Origin: Clavelina lepadiformis | Lineage: Eukaryota; Chordata; Ascidiacea; Aplousobranchia; Clavelinidae | Reading direction: 5' to 3' | Assembly: GCF_947623445.1 (NCBI RefSeq) | Contig: NC_135244.1 | Coordinates: 15,686,860-15,750,859 of the forward strand | DNA length: 64,000 nt | Part shown: piece after piece, positions 33,751-44,779 of the stretch | Position numbering within the stretch: the first letter of the stretch is position 1 | How the letters are laid out: the number at the start of each line of letters is the position of its first letter | Notes under the pieces: model-generated | The model's database searches: none | Told to the model about the DNA's origin: nothing | The model's input: only the letters and a program-made list of their open reading frames with translations | Program-made: the position numbers and the translations under genes

Positions 33751-34679
33751 AGGTACCTGTGCGTAATAAGGCCCGGTCCCTAATAAGGCCCATTGCTCAT
33801 ATTTCGCAAACCCGTGCAAATAAAAGAAAAATTTTATCCCTATATAAAAACTAATATAAATTCATGATGGTTTACCAGATTTCATCCTTGTCACGTGATC
33901 AACCGATTCGCTAGAGTACAACAAAAATTTGATATTTGCAGTTAAGGTGGTTTTGTTAATTTTGAAAAAAAGTAAGTGAGAATTTGGCCGGTTAAATGAA
34001 CTGTTGTCAGCCGGCTAAAGTTTTCATGTAACAACCAACTTAGTATTGAAAAGGATAATGCACTTTTTTTTGCAAAAATTTTTCTGATAATAAAAATGTG
34101 ACATTTTTTTCGTGGATGCCACATGCGCCTAATAAGGCTCATGCAATATGCTTGATGGTTGAAGATGGTTAATCCCCCCCAAAAAAGAAAAAAGGTCTTT
34201 GCTACAAAATATGCCAGAAAAAGTACCAAAAATTGCTCAAATAATTTTGAACTGCCCAAAAATTGCCTATTTAATGACGGTTAGGGGTGCCGGTGACCCC
34301 CCCCCCTTCTGCACCTATGCTGATGGGTCACATTCCTTTAAGTTTTCAACCCACGTTTGTTGGTCGTTGTCTTACGCAAATCGGTGGTTGCTGTCTTGTT
34401 TTATTTGCTTAATACGATTTTTCAGCAATGTTTTGAATCAAAATATTCACAAAATTGGTGGGCCTTATTAGGAGCCTATGCTCCTAATAAGGCCCATTTT
34501 TTGGAATTTTTAATTTCTTTATAAAATTTTTTTTGGGGGGTTGTCAGGTATTGTGGTTTTAATATGTTGTAGTCATATACCCTCACTAATACAATACGAT
34601 TTTTCAGTCTATTCTCATTTGTGGTTCTTGAGTTATTTTCAAAAAAGTGTTAGGTGGGCCTTAATTGGTACACGTACCC
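33751..34679. mobile_element. MITE with GGTAC-tipped TIRs
   Basis: Left end AGGTACCTGTGCGTAATAAG, then GCCC; the right end reads, as reverse complement, AGGGTACGTGTACCAATTAA, then GGCCC. Both are flanked by TA, which would fit a TA target-site duplication, but the match is short. The inside repeats the words AATAAGGCCC and GGGCCTTA several times and includes a perfect 17-bp-arm palindrome (34459-34496). A run of C near 34301 and another near 34167 are low complexity. No transposase. Superfamily not assigned. Confidence 0.6.
34459..34496. repeat. Perfect hairpin, 17-bp arms, 4-bp loop
   Basis: TGGGCCTTATTAGGAGC, then CTAT, then the exact reverse complement. It sits inside the MITE and repeats its terminal word GGGCCTTA, so the element may have grown from fold-back copies of its own end. 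Confidence 0.85.
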
Positions 34680-34956
34680 TTATTGCTATTGTGTGCAGGC
34701 TCACAGGGTAGTGATCATTTCCTTACTTTGGCCTTGTTTGTACTTTCAGATAAGTAATATTACCCCAGGTTTTGTACTTAGAAACCGCACACACACCCCA
34801 CATCCATACACGACCACAGATTTGTAACTGTTCTGTTCGTCTGTTCAAGTGATCATTTCTTTCTAGCCGTTCAGTGTAAGACTTTCAAGAAATATTTGTG
34901 CATTTCTGATATCCAGGGTAGGGTGAAATTCAAGCCTTGCTAACCCGAAGGACACC
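34680..34956. other. Single-copy spacer
   Basis: No gene or repeat recognised between the MITE and the hAT target-site duplication at 34957. Confidence 0.4.
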
Positions 34957-34964
34957 CCTTAGGT

Positions 34965-37278
34965 CAGGGGTCGGCAACCTTTTGCTAGTCACGGGCCAAA
35001 TGTCGAGTGTACAACTCTTTGGCGGGCCGGAATTTTCATTAATACTATAATTCACACTCACTTGAGTATATTACATTACATTGCTGCAATCTCAATCATG
35101 CCAATCACAAAAAGAACAAAATTTATGTATTCACACTTCAACAACACAGTATTAATGTGACACTTGATGCTGCTTGCTTTGTGGAAGTTTTTCAACATCT
35201 GGTGACAAGTCAGATGAAGCAAGAACCAGAACATTTTCTAAATGGGCGTCGGAAATTCGGGATCTTAGCTTGCTCTTCGTGAATTTCATTGTTGAAATCA
35301 TTTGTTCACATGTGTACGTGCTACCAAACATCGATGCCATTTCTTTTGCATTGTTGGTCAAGCTAGGATAAAGACCACTTTCAAGAAGGTACTTTTTGTA
35401 AAAGTCAAGCAGCGATATGCCCTTTGTATGAAATTTTGCCTTAAATTCGTCACTGCATTGCATTTCAATAAGGTCCATTTGAAATTTTTCGGGAATGGTA
35501 TTGGCGTCCACATCAAACGGAGTACTGAATTTATTTTGTAGAGAACGAATGTCGGCAAAGCGTGAGGAAAACTCAGTAATTAAATTTCGTATCACAGTGA
35601 CAAATGTAGTGTTGCTACTAGGTTTGCTTTCCTCCAGTATAGGAAAGTGAACATAATTTTCTTTGTCCAGTTGACATTCCCAGAGTCGCAGTTTTGTTTC
35701 AAATGCGAGAATGTGCCTCCACATCTCATGTATCAGTTGTTTTTTCCCCTGAAGTTGCAAATTCAATTTGTTCAGATGTGACGTTAAATCTACTAAGAAA
35801 GCAAGATTAGATACCCATTCTGGATTACGAAATTCTGTGGCATTAATGCTTTTATTTTCAAGGAACGTTGCTATTTCATTTCTCAGCTCATACACTCGTG
35901 CAAGCATAGCTCCTCGACTTAGCCAGCGAACTTCGCAGAAATACAGGGCATCACCATATTGATTCTCTGCTTCTGGTAACATCTGGCGAAACTGTCGGTG
36001 ATTCCGTTTGTGAGACAAAATCATATTCACAGCTTTCACCACTGTGTCCATAACACTCTTCAAGTTTGTTGTCTTGGCGCACAACGCCTCCTGGTGAATT
36101 AAACAGTGTACCTTTGAGATTTTGTCATTGCGTCCGAGATCTTCCAAGTGTTTTTGAAGCAGAGCAACGGCACCTTTATTTTTACCGATCATTGCAGGAG
36201 CTCCGTCGGTTGTTACCGACACCAATTTTGACAGATCGAGGTTCAAACTGTTAGTGCACTGCAACAGTGCCTTCAGAATATCTGCTCCTGTTGTAGTGCC
36301 CTTCATATAGGAACTAACTCAACAAAATCTTCAAAAATATCAAAATTTGAGCTGACTCCACGAACGAATACCGCAAGCTGAGCTGTGTCCGTTGTATCAG
36401 TGCTCTCGTCAATAGCAATTGAAAAGTATTGCAAATTTTTTAGACAATCTTGTTGGCGAGTTTTTACATCCTGTGACATTTCTTCGATTCGTCGGGTGAC
36501 AGTTGTTGCAGAAAGGCTAACATCGGAGAATAATTTTTTTTTCTCCGGGCATATGACTTTGACAACGGCCATCAAACAGTCTTTCACGTAATCACCATCA
36601 GTGAAAGGTTTCATGTTTTTTGCAATTACTTTGGCGACCTCATAGCTTGCCTGAGTGTTTTTTCTGATTCAGTGTTTTGCTTTTGAAATATACTTTACTG
36701 ATTTTCTAAGCAGAGTTTAAGACGGTTAATTTTGTCTTTTCTCGTTTGGCCTCTGTACTCCGAATACTTCGAATGCTTTGTGTCATAATGACGCTTAATA
36801 TTAAATTCCTTGTTTACAGAAACAGACTGATTGCAAATTAAGCACGTGGGTTTACCAAAGTGTAGTATGGAAAAGTACTTTTCCGTCCATTCTTCATTAA
36901 AACCTCGGCACTCATCATCAACCTTTCGACGTTTCGCTAACATCCTAAATTATAACAAACTTTAGGTTAAAGCTCGTGTACGTCTCTCTTTGTATCTATA
37001 ACGACTAGTCTAGTCTACTCTACAGACAATCTCGTACTTATTACGAGATACTAGTCTACCGCCTTCTCACCAGATTTATGGCGTAACAATAGACTAGTAC
37101 GACGTACTTATGGCGTAACAATACCACAATTTTTTCAAACACTGCTAACACTGCAGTTTGAAACTCAATAAGACACGGCGGGCCGTATTCTTGTGATAAC
37201 TAATTAATATATCTCGGGCCGGACGATTTCGCATGGCGGGCCGGATCCGGCCCGCGGGCCTTAGGTTGCCGACCCCTG
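34965..37278 (-). mobile_element. hAT (Charlie-like) element, full length with 8-bp TSD
   Basis: A 2314-bp element with TIRs CAGGGGTCGGCAACCT on the left and the reverse complement of CAGGGGTCGGCAACCTAAGG on the right, flanked by identical 8-bp copies of CCTTAGGT (34957-34964 and 37279-37286). The GC-rich subterminal block (GGGCCGG words) is typical of Charlie-type hATs. It carries one decayed transposase gene on the - strand. A piece of its right subterminal region is also found inside the MULE-related insertion near 48970-49035. Confidence 0.93.
35152..36943 (-). pseudogene. hAT transposase (BED finger, GTF2IRD2-like), frameshifted
   Basis: Starts at 36943 with a basic N-terminus and a BED finger (CLICNQ..HYDTKH). 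The middle carries AIDESTDTTDTAQLAVF (first Asp) in 36614-36303. A further frame, 36306-35152, gives VTTDGAPAMIGKNKGA (second Asp), KVHCLIHQEALC, VRWLSRGAML and the C-terminal hAT dimerisation region (CEQMISTMKFTKSKLR, then an L-rich tail). Lesions: a stop after CLENQ at 36695, a missing base in an A-run near 36660, and a 2-bp AT duplication near 36308. Few lesions suggest moderate age. It would have acted on the TIRs of the enclosing element. It is a different subfamily from the hAT at 1131. Confidence 0.9.
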
Positions 37279-37286
37279 CCTTAGGT

Positions 37287-37402
37287 GATCAGCATTTATA
37301 AATTTGCCCGTTACATACCCCTCGGGGAGGCTTAGATGGGAATTGCTGTAAATAGAATTATCAAGTTGTTGTGAATAGTACGTTTGGGCACTCCTTAACA
37401 AC
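37287..37402. other. Spacer between two hAT insertions
   Basis: Single-copy sequence; its last 8 bases (37395-37402, TTAACAAC) are the left target-site copy of the next MITE. Confidence 0.5.
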
Positions 37403-37865
37403 CAGGGCTTTGGTGCAGGCATAAATGTTAAATTGCTCCAGTTCCGGTCCGGAGCTCTTTTTTATCATAAATTAGCTCCAGCTCCAGCTCCGGAGCTCCT
37501 TAATACCACTGCTCCGGCTGCATTGAGGTTTAAGGATAAACGCTCAATTTGGAAAATCTAGCGTTTCAAAATAATCACAAAGTAACACAATCAATGAACA
37601 CAAAATATTTGATTCTGCACAAACGTGTTCAAAAACCATTCATACGAAGGAATAATATTCCGAAGTCCAAGTAATATTATCAAGTCTTTTTTCATCGAGC
37701 ATCTTAAATCTTATGAAATAGATCAGAGCCGGAGCTATTTTTCAAACAAGTGGCTCCAGCTCCATTTGAAATTCTCGTAGAACTCCGGCTCCAGCTCCAG
37801 CTCAGTTGAAAATGCACGGCTTCGGGGCTCTGACTCCTTGTTCCGGCTCCGGCTCCAAAGCCCTG
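37403..37865. mobile_element. Non-autonomous hAT MITE (GGAGC-rich), 8-bp TSD
   Basis: A 463-bp element with tips CAGGGCTTTGG and its reverse complement, flanked by TTAACAAC at 37395-37402 and 37866-37873. The subterminal regions are made of GCTCCAGCTCCGG-type repeats on both sides, and the core is AT-rich and non-coding. The tip and 8-bp duplication are hAT-type. Confidence 0.9.
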
Positions 37866-37912
37866 TTAACAACATATCTTACCAAAACGCATCCAAAACA
37901 CTTACGACGGCG

Positions 37913-38244
37913 TCAGACGTTGTTGGTTAACAAGTATTGATCATCTTCTTGGTAGGGAAAATTGCGCAAAACTGCATCCATTCGTTCGTTGACCCTCCTT
38001 AAGTCACCATTTAATTCTGAGATTGTGTTACCAGTGCGCTCTTGATACGCTTTTGATTCACGTTCCATATCTTGCAGTTTTCTTAGAATGACAGGCACAT
38101 CTGCAGAAGAAGGTATGGCTGGAAATAGGGTTGAATCAATTCCACGCCAACAGATGAGTTAATGTGGAAAATAGCCTTAAGAATTAAAATCTTTAAAACC
38201 TCGACGGGATCATCACCTGAATTGAAGCGAGGTGGTGTCATCAT
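37913..38244 (-). CDS. Possible tiny two-exon gene, 71 aa
   Basis: Exon 1 (38244-38217, start MMTPPRFNS) and exon 2 (38100-37913) join in phase across an intron with donor CAG/GTGATG and acceptor CTTCTTCTGCAG. The second exon encodes a charged, helix-prone stretch (RKLQDMERESKAYQERTG, NERMDAVLRNF) that could form a short coiled coil, ending QYLLTNNV. I do not recognise it. It could equally be the last part of a longer - strand gene or a chance reading. Its position outside the repeats is its main support. Confidence 0.25.
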
Positions 38245-38504
38245 CGGATTGAAAGCCACATACGGTTAATGAAGCTTGAAATCTTTGCAGTGGCGGTAGA
38301 TCCTGGTTCGCTCGCCAATTTGTTACAGATTTTCTTTTGCCAGGCACGTTTTCTACCACTTTCACGGCCCACTCGAAACCAGTATGATACAAACCAGGGT
38401 GATACAACATTATAAGTAACACTAACGAAATAAACAAAGCGTGGGAAAACACATTTGAAATAAATAAATAAACAACCATGCGAAATATTATTTCGCCACG
38501 TATG
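38245..38504. other. Spacer upstream of the possible small gene
   Basis: No repeat match seen inside the window. It would be the promoter side of the 71-aa candidate. An overlapping - strand open frame at 38213-38563 shows no family features. Confidence 0.3.
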
Positions 38505-39225
38505 TTTAAAACATCCACTCTGAAGAACAAACGGGATTTTGACAAGGCAGGAGCACCTGACACCAGGTGGCCTTACCGAGAGAATAAATTGAGGAAGTCT
38601 TTAACAGTAAACAAAACGTATTTCAATGTTTGTTTCACTTATAGATCTAAAGCAAGTACAGTATAGTGTTTGTTGACGTGTCAAGAACTCTTTTTGGCTA
38701 ATGTTACCCCAGCACAGCCACAAAGATCTTCACCGACACTACATTTAATATTTACGCAGCAGAGATTCCACAGTCAACTTGCCTCAAACAGCCCTGGGTT
38801 TACAAGGTGGAGTGCCCTGGGGCCAAGCTTTGACGGGGGCACTTTTAGTTGGGTTAAATTTCAGTTTAATTTAAACCCATAATCGCCAAGTTCAGCTTTA
38901 TAAACTTTATCAAAATATTTTATTACAAGACTAACCAGCTGTTGTTACAGTATATGGTTAAGATTTGACAACAACATAAAATGATAGCGTCGGACCAAAA
39001 ATAATGAAATACAGGTAAACATTGTCAAACTACGTTACTATGTAAAACTGTGTAGTTTGTAAATTAGCATAAAATTATACTGTAGAATGTAAATAACAGA
39101 CCCTTTAAACTGTTTTAAGATTTTAACATTTTTTTAGGGAGAAGGCTTTTTATGCCTGAAAAAACTCTTTAAAAGCGCCTTAAAATGAAATATATCCTCA
39201 TATTTACCCGTACCGTATTTGGCAA
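38505..39225 (+). repeat. Dispersed repeat, inverted copy at 60688-61405
   Basis: About 700 bp that reappear as reverse complement at 60688-61405. Anchors include GGAGCACCTGACACCAGGTG near 38550, the word CCTGGGTTTACAAGGTGGAG near 38802 and TATATCCTCATATTTACCCG near 39190. The copies differ by many substitutions, so the event is old. No coding capacity I can support. Confidence 0.75.
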
Positions 39226-39459
39226 TTCATGGAGAACAATTTATTTAGCCCATTCAACGATTTTGTAACGCCGTGTCCACCTAAGATTCTTTCTTGATTC
39301 AGACACGTTTTCTAATAAACGTTCTATTAAGGAGGTACCGTGGCCGTATTCTCATGTCTTAATTAATTTTGTATTATACTTTCTTTCAACATCTGTACTG
39401 GAAAATATGGATAATCTGTGTTTTCAACTCTACTGTAAACAGTCGGCAACTCTGTAACA
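39226..39459. other. Spacer
   Basis: AT-rich sequence without recognised gene or repeat. Confidence 0.3.
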
Positions 39460-39765
39460 AGAAAATTGAACCCACTTTAAATTTGTTGCAAGTTCCGTTT
39501 TTCACCAATAAATTTGGCCAATAAAATGGTTGTTGCACAAAAGTTAATATTAATCAAACAATTATAATTTTTACTACAGCGACTTGTTCACAAAACACAA
39601 GAGCTATACTTATTCAGTAAGCAAAGCTGTTTTTCCTTGATTGTTGTTGTGTTTGCAGGTTCAGAAATATTTGCCGCTTCCAAATGGGTCAGAACTGAGA
39701 AGCGCTTTAGCTATTTTGGCATCCCAAAGATTTAATAACTCAAATTACTTACAGTACTGTGCAAA
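39460..39765 (+). repeat. Segmental duplicate of 44025-44390
   Basis: Shares the order of words TTGAACCCACTTTAAATTTG, GTTGTTGTGTTTGCAG and AAATGGGTCAGAACTGAGAA with 44025-44390. The second copy has an extra segment of about 80 bp (44240-44310) before AAATGGGTCAGAA. Confidence 0.7.
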
Positions 39766-40012
39766 TTGGGACAAGAATATTTTTAAGTTTATCTTTCGGA
39801 AGATTCGTCAGATCACCGGTAGTAAGCGGTTAATTTTCTCCAAAATGTTTCGCTTGTCCTGTTATAATTGTCTATTATGTGACATATGGTGAATCACCGC
39901 CTTTATGTAATCACTTGTGCCGAACTTTGTTTGTGAAAGCATTTGAGCCTAGTAGAGTTCATTTTTTGCAGCAAGTTTTTGATGTTCCTGAAAATTTTTT
40001 CATTATTTCTGC

Positions 40013-40490
40013 AAGGATATTACTCCAAGAAAGCGATCTCAAATTGTTGCATTAAGGAAGCATATCAGTCTATCCGTCAGAGCTATTGGGGAAAGATTGG
40101 GCATTGCAAAATCAAGAGTAGGGAGGATAGAAAAGGTGGCTAAAAGTGGTGATGACATCAACATCCACCGTCGTGGAAGATGTGGAAGAAAAACTAAGAC
40201 AACTTCACATGATGATAAGATGATTCTCAGGAATAGTGTTAAAAGCCCATGGAAAACGTGTAAGAAATTGCAAAGTGATCTAGCAACATCAGGAGTGATT
40301 ATTATTGATGCATCTACTGTCCGAAAAGGGCTCCTTGCTGCGAGAAGAATTGCAAGAAAACCCATGAAATGCAGTTATTGACTTCTGCTATGAAGAAAAA
40401 AACGACTTCAGTTGGCAAACAAATATTAAAGTTGAGGTACAGAGCAGTGGGAAAAAGTTATATTCTCTGATGAAAATCACTTTGAAGCGC
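40013..40490 (+). pseudogene. Tc1-like transposase, N-terminal fragment
   Basis: The frame from 40013 gives an HTH region (KRSQIVALRKHISLSVRAIG then ERLGIAKSRVGRIEK), a basic linker GRCGRKTKTT and the second DNA-binding region ending TVRKGLLAARRIARKP, as in Tc1/Tc3 transposases of Tc1/mariner elements. After 40380 a frameshift and stops follow; remnants of KVIFSDENHFEAHD, which hold the first catalytic Asp, are visible near 40440-40480 in a shifted frame. The C-terminal half and the TIRs are missing, and dispersed-repeat sequence follows at 40535. Confidence 0.85.
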
Positions 40491-40534
40491 ATGACTATCG
40501 ATCATGGTTAATTGTTTTGTAATATCACTAAAAA

Positions 40535-40740
40535 AAAGTACGTATCATTGAATTACCACTTCAGTTATATTTCCGCTTAAAGTTTGTACTTCTGTTCCAG
40601 GAAACTTTTGTCATGCGTTTCTCTAAGCTTTTTTAAAGCGTAAAGTGGCAAAATATTTTGATCTTCAAAATCATTTTTGATCAGGGTTGGCATGGACAAA
40701 CGCTCCAAATTTAGAACGGGTTTTCAAAAAATTATATAGG
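40535..40740 (+). repeat. Dispersed repeat, copies at 45320-45412 and 63440-63645
   Basis: Shared words include TATCATTGAATTACCA, TTGTACTTCTGTT, TTTTGTCATGCGTTTC and GCGTAAAGTGGCAAA. The 63 kb copy matches along the whole length; the 45 kb copy stops at 45412, where the 5' flank of gene copy 4 begins. Confidence 0.75.
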
Positions 40741-42180
40741 ACAATTGACCATAGGAAAAAATTAGATGAGATTCAAAAAAAAACAGAAAGATTTTGCGTT
40801 TTTGATTTTTCGTCCGAATGGTATTATTCAAAAGCGTTGTTAACCAATTAAAGGTACTTATTCAAGCAATGATTCCATTTTCCAAGGCTATAAATAAACA
40901 TCATGAACGTTTATACTAAAAACATTAGGTTTTTGTTGGGGTTTTGGGCACGTTTTCGATCGTGTAAAAGTAAATTTCATGTCCCATGTTGTGAAATCGC
41001 TCACAATGTATTCAATATTAAAATATTTTTCCAAATTACGGAGGAAGAATTTGAAAGCGTATTTCACCGTAAGTATAAGTGTCACACAGCCCGTATAATT
41101 AAAGATAGGGGAGTAAAGGCAAAAAGTTGATTTAGTTGTATTTAAGGTTTCATTGAAGTTACCATCATACATTTCGAATATGATCATAAGGTAGATTTAG
41201 GTTTTATTGTTGTAACATTTAAGTGAACGTCACTGTGACAGGAAGTTGTGAGCAATAGCTTTGATCGTACGAATTTTCTGCTGAGATTGTGACACTGTGA
41301 CAGTAAAAAAACACTGTAAAAACGTTACAGTTATAGGTTAGCGGGAAGAAAACAGTATACACTGCGTAGCATAAGTAAAGTTTTACCAATGTACAATACG
41401 CATATGTTGTTACGCTTTGGTCTACTGACAGCAGCGGCGGCGCCAGAATATTTTCTTTAAAGAGCTTCAGAACGGCTGGTTGAAAACATGGACGAGCTAA
41501 CCTATTGATATTTAATAGTAGACTAGACTAAGTATACGGTCACAAGAAAAAATGAAAAAACAAGCTGGATAAAGATAAGCTTTGATAATAACAAGGCAAA
41601 GCTCATGTTTGAAATTAAGAGGATAAGCGTGAGATTTTTTATTGTGTATAAGCTACCCAGTACCGGTATAGGTTATTAGGATTCGTCAATTCCAACAACT
41701 AAAAGCAAGCAAGCATTCCTCTTTTGAACTAAGTACGTAATCAATTATTTAACTACAGCTATAAATGAACTAATCTAGGTCGTTTTTAACAGGGACAAAA
41801 CAATAACATCACATGACTACGTTATAGAGATATTAGTTTAATCTTTTATCAATGCGACATAGCAAAGACACTTGGCAGCCCAACGTGTTTATGGATAACA
41901 TATGTTGAATATGTCGTAAAGACCGGACCAATGAAAGTGAATAACAATATTTGAATTTAATAATGCTGCTGTTTCTGGCAGAAAACAAGAACCAATATAA
42001 CAGAAGAAATATGCCATACAGAGTATGTTAGCGCGTAATCGGCCTTTACGTAAACTACAGCGATAAGCGAAGAAATTGAACATTCAGAAACCTAACACCT
42101 GCCATGAAAGCAAAACGAGGCAGCTGGCATTGTTACACCAATCACCATTCAATTGAAACAAAAGCCATACTGACGTCATA
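40741..42180. other. Non-coding stretch
   Basis: No supported gene. Short open frames (40888-41187, 41889-42083) lack any family signal. Sequence is AT-rich and appears once in the window. Confidence 0.3.
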
Positions 42181-42286
42181 GAAGTCAATTTGAATTGTTA
42201 TATAGGGCTAGGCACTGACACTGAAAGCTTAGAATGTTAACGTAGTTTAGTTTTAGTCGATCGTAGTTTAGTAGGCAGGGACGAAG

Positions 42287-42313
42287 ATGACTTCTGGAAG
42301 TAGCTTTACAACT
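42287..42313 (+). other. Candidate first coding exon of an unseen gene
   Basis: ATGACTTCTGGAAGTAGC, then TTTACAACT, leads straight into GTAAGTC, a strong donor. A TATATAG word lies about 85 bp upstream (42199). No matching acceptor and coding exon can be recognised downstream, so this is only a lead. Confidence 0.2.
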
Positions 42314-44024
42314 GTAAGTCTTGATTTTGAATGTCAGTTATCAAATCATCTTGGCTGCTCTGCAGTTATGGTTACATTATAAAAACCTTCGTTTTATAAC
42401 AAGATGTTTTATAACATCTGCAGCTTTCATAGCACCTATAACACTGTAAAAGTTATAGCCGATAAGAAGTCGCAAACACGAAAGTACGTTGAACAAAAGT
42501 GAAGAAAAGTATAAAAGTAAAATCCCCTAAGGCCCAAAAAGTTGAGTTTGTGAAAAAGCATGGCCCAATGCCCTGGACCCCGACTAAATGCGCTAGTGGA
42601 AGGGCCTGGTAGGCTATATGTTCGAAGAGTCTATCATAACGGAGCTCATCGTTATTCCCACACTTATGTTTAAAAGTGTAAGGGTCTAGGCCCAACCGGC
42701 TCCTTGTTTCGCCATCTATGACACAAATGGCTTAGACCAAAAGTGGGCAAACTGCGGTTTGCCGACATGTTTTTTGTTGCTCTTCTAGCTGAATAGTAAT
42801 ATCCCAAATTGACTACTAATTATAAAATATTATATATTATATTATTATAACCAAATTGACAAACATATTGACCGTATTGTTATTGACAGCACACGCGAGG
42901 TAAGTTTAGTCGTTCAAGTATGGAAGTGCAAGTTTCAAGTATAGCAACAATTTATTAACAATTTATTATATATATATTTGAGGTTTGCGATGTATTGTAT
43001 ACTGTATATTTTATTTTGTAGAGAAAGCTTTGTAAAGTAATATAGTTACAAAAAGCCTCGACGTTTTTGATTTTTTTTTAAATCTTTTCCTAAGCAGAAA
43101 ATGTGTCGTCAGTCTGTTTGTAGCTCCTGCAAATTTTCTATACTTATCCATTTGACCAAATACTTGTAAACTTACATTGTGACACTAAATACACTTTTTT
43201 CAATTAAAATCAAATTTGAAGTGAAAATAGAAGATAAAATCAAAAAAGGATTCAAAAAAATCGTAATCAAAATATAAGTCATACCTACAAAAATTAAAAT
43301 GAGACTAAAACAAAAATGAAAACGAAAATGAGAATAGAAATGGAAACAAAACCGGAAGTTGAAATTTACACTCATAAGTATTTTATTTGAGTTTTGCAGT
43401 TTGCTAATTCCTTGTTCAATTATTCTATTTCAATTTTTAAGTTTCTTGTTTCGAAAATTTCATTGTGTTAAATATATTTTAATGAAATTATACAGTGCAA
43501 CCAGCTTTTTATCTTCATTTTATTATTTTTCCTTTTTTTGCTTAAAATATTCACATAGATTAAATTATGTTTTAGTACATTCTAAACTTTTTATTTTTTG
43601 TTTGGAATTATCCGGTTTGACATAATCCTCTATAATTTAATGCAGTTTGCTTATTTCTTGTGTGGATATTTCGAGTTTGCTATTTTCCTGTGTAATTGTT
43701 TTTGTTTTTTTTTATTTCTTTGTTTGAGAAAGTCCAGTTTGTTTATATCTATACTGAATTTTAATAGCGCCCCAAGTTATTTGTGGTCATCCTGAAAAAC
43801 AATCATCCAAAATACGGAAGTTAATGACGCCATGCCATTTGTCTCGTGATAACGTATGCCAGCATACAGGTGCGGTAGCTTGGTTCTTATAAATTTCAGT
43901 CATTTCATTTTCATCATATTATTTTCGAAACGATTATTTTCAGCATAAGAATGTCACAGATGGCTGTAAATTACATAAACTGGTAAAGCATTAAAAAATC
44001 ATAAAAAGCTGTGTTATACTGTAG
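42314..44024. other. AT-rich non-coding stretch with simple repeats
   Basis: Includes a TATA-rich patch near 42825-42845, a purine-rich, A-rich tract near 43195-43350 and a T-rich stretch 43420-43740. The segment 43480-43605 matches 51410-51530 (words CAACCAGC, TTTTATTTTCAT-like and TTCTAAACTTTTTATTTTTTG). No gene supported. Confidence 0.4.
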
Positions 44025-44395
44025 AAAGTTGAACCCACTTTAAATTTGTTGCAAGTTCGGTTTTTTACCAAAGATTTGGTCAACAAAATGGCTGTTGCAC
44101 AAAAGTTAATGTTGATCAAACAATTATAATGTTTACTACAGCGACTTGTTTACAAAACACAAGAGATATACTTATCCAGTAAACAATGTTGCTTTTCCTT
44201 CGTTATTGTTGTGTTTGCGGATTCAGAAATATTTGCCACTTCTATTGTACAGCAGTGCGCGAGGTCAACTTTTCTTTGCTCTCTCACACTCTTATATCTT
44301 ATTGAAGACAAATGGGTCAGAACTCAGAAATGTGGGGCGCTTTAGTTATTTTGGCATCCCACAAAGATTTAATAAATCAAATTGCTTAAGTTTTT
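44025..44395 (+). repeat. Segmental duplicate of 39460-39765
   Basis: Same anchors as the copy at 39460, with an extra segment of about 80 bp at 44240-44310. Confidence 0.7.
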
Positions 44396-44483
44396 GAAAC
44401 AAATTTAACAAAAATGAAGGCAAAAGTTACCTCATGAACTGAGAGATATGGTGGGTCATGCTATGTAACCAATCTCCGTGGTA

Positions 44484-44672
44484 ACAGCTCGGTAGCCGAG
44501 TAGTTGGAGCGTGAGGCTTGCCATAATAGCGATGCCCAGTGACACTACCATTGTTATGCGGCTTTATGCCCTTGAACAAAACGTTAACGACGCTTGCCTC
44601 TGTTTGGTGGGCCTGGTGAACAGTTTTAAACTCGATCAAGACAATACAAAAAATAAAAAAAAACAAAGAAAA
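44484..44672 (+). repeat. tRNA-like SINE
   Basis: The head GCTCGGTAGCCGAGTAGTTG, then GAGCGTGAGGCTTG, resembles the 5' half of a tRNA with a good A box (TAGCCGAGTAGTTGG). The body follows, and the tail is A-rich (CAATACAAAAAATAAAAAAA). The B box is degenerate. Length of about 190 bp fits a SINE. I do not see a second full copy in this window. Confidence 0.45.
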
Positions 44673-44779
44673 ACGTGTTCCGTATCAATTAAACCTTGCA
44701 CGATTTTCCTCATCCCGAGGATAAAGTTTATGATACCATACCATTTAGTAGGCTATTACCATGCGTTTAGTGAAAACCA

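Noticed and set aside
42735..42760. AAAGTGGGCAAACTGCGG, similar to a hAT tip
   Set aside because: No matching inverted tip or target-site duplication nearby.
43195..43350. Purine-rich, A-rich tract as a possible regulatory or triplex-forming element
   Set aside because: Simple low complexity with no partner features.
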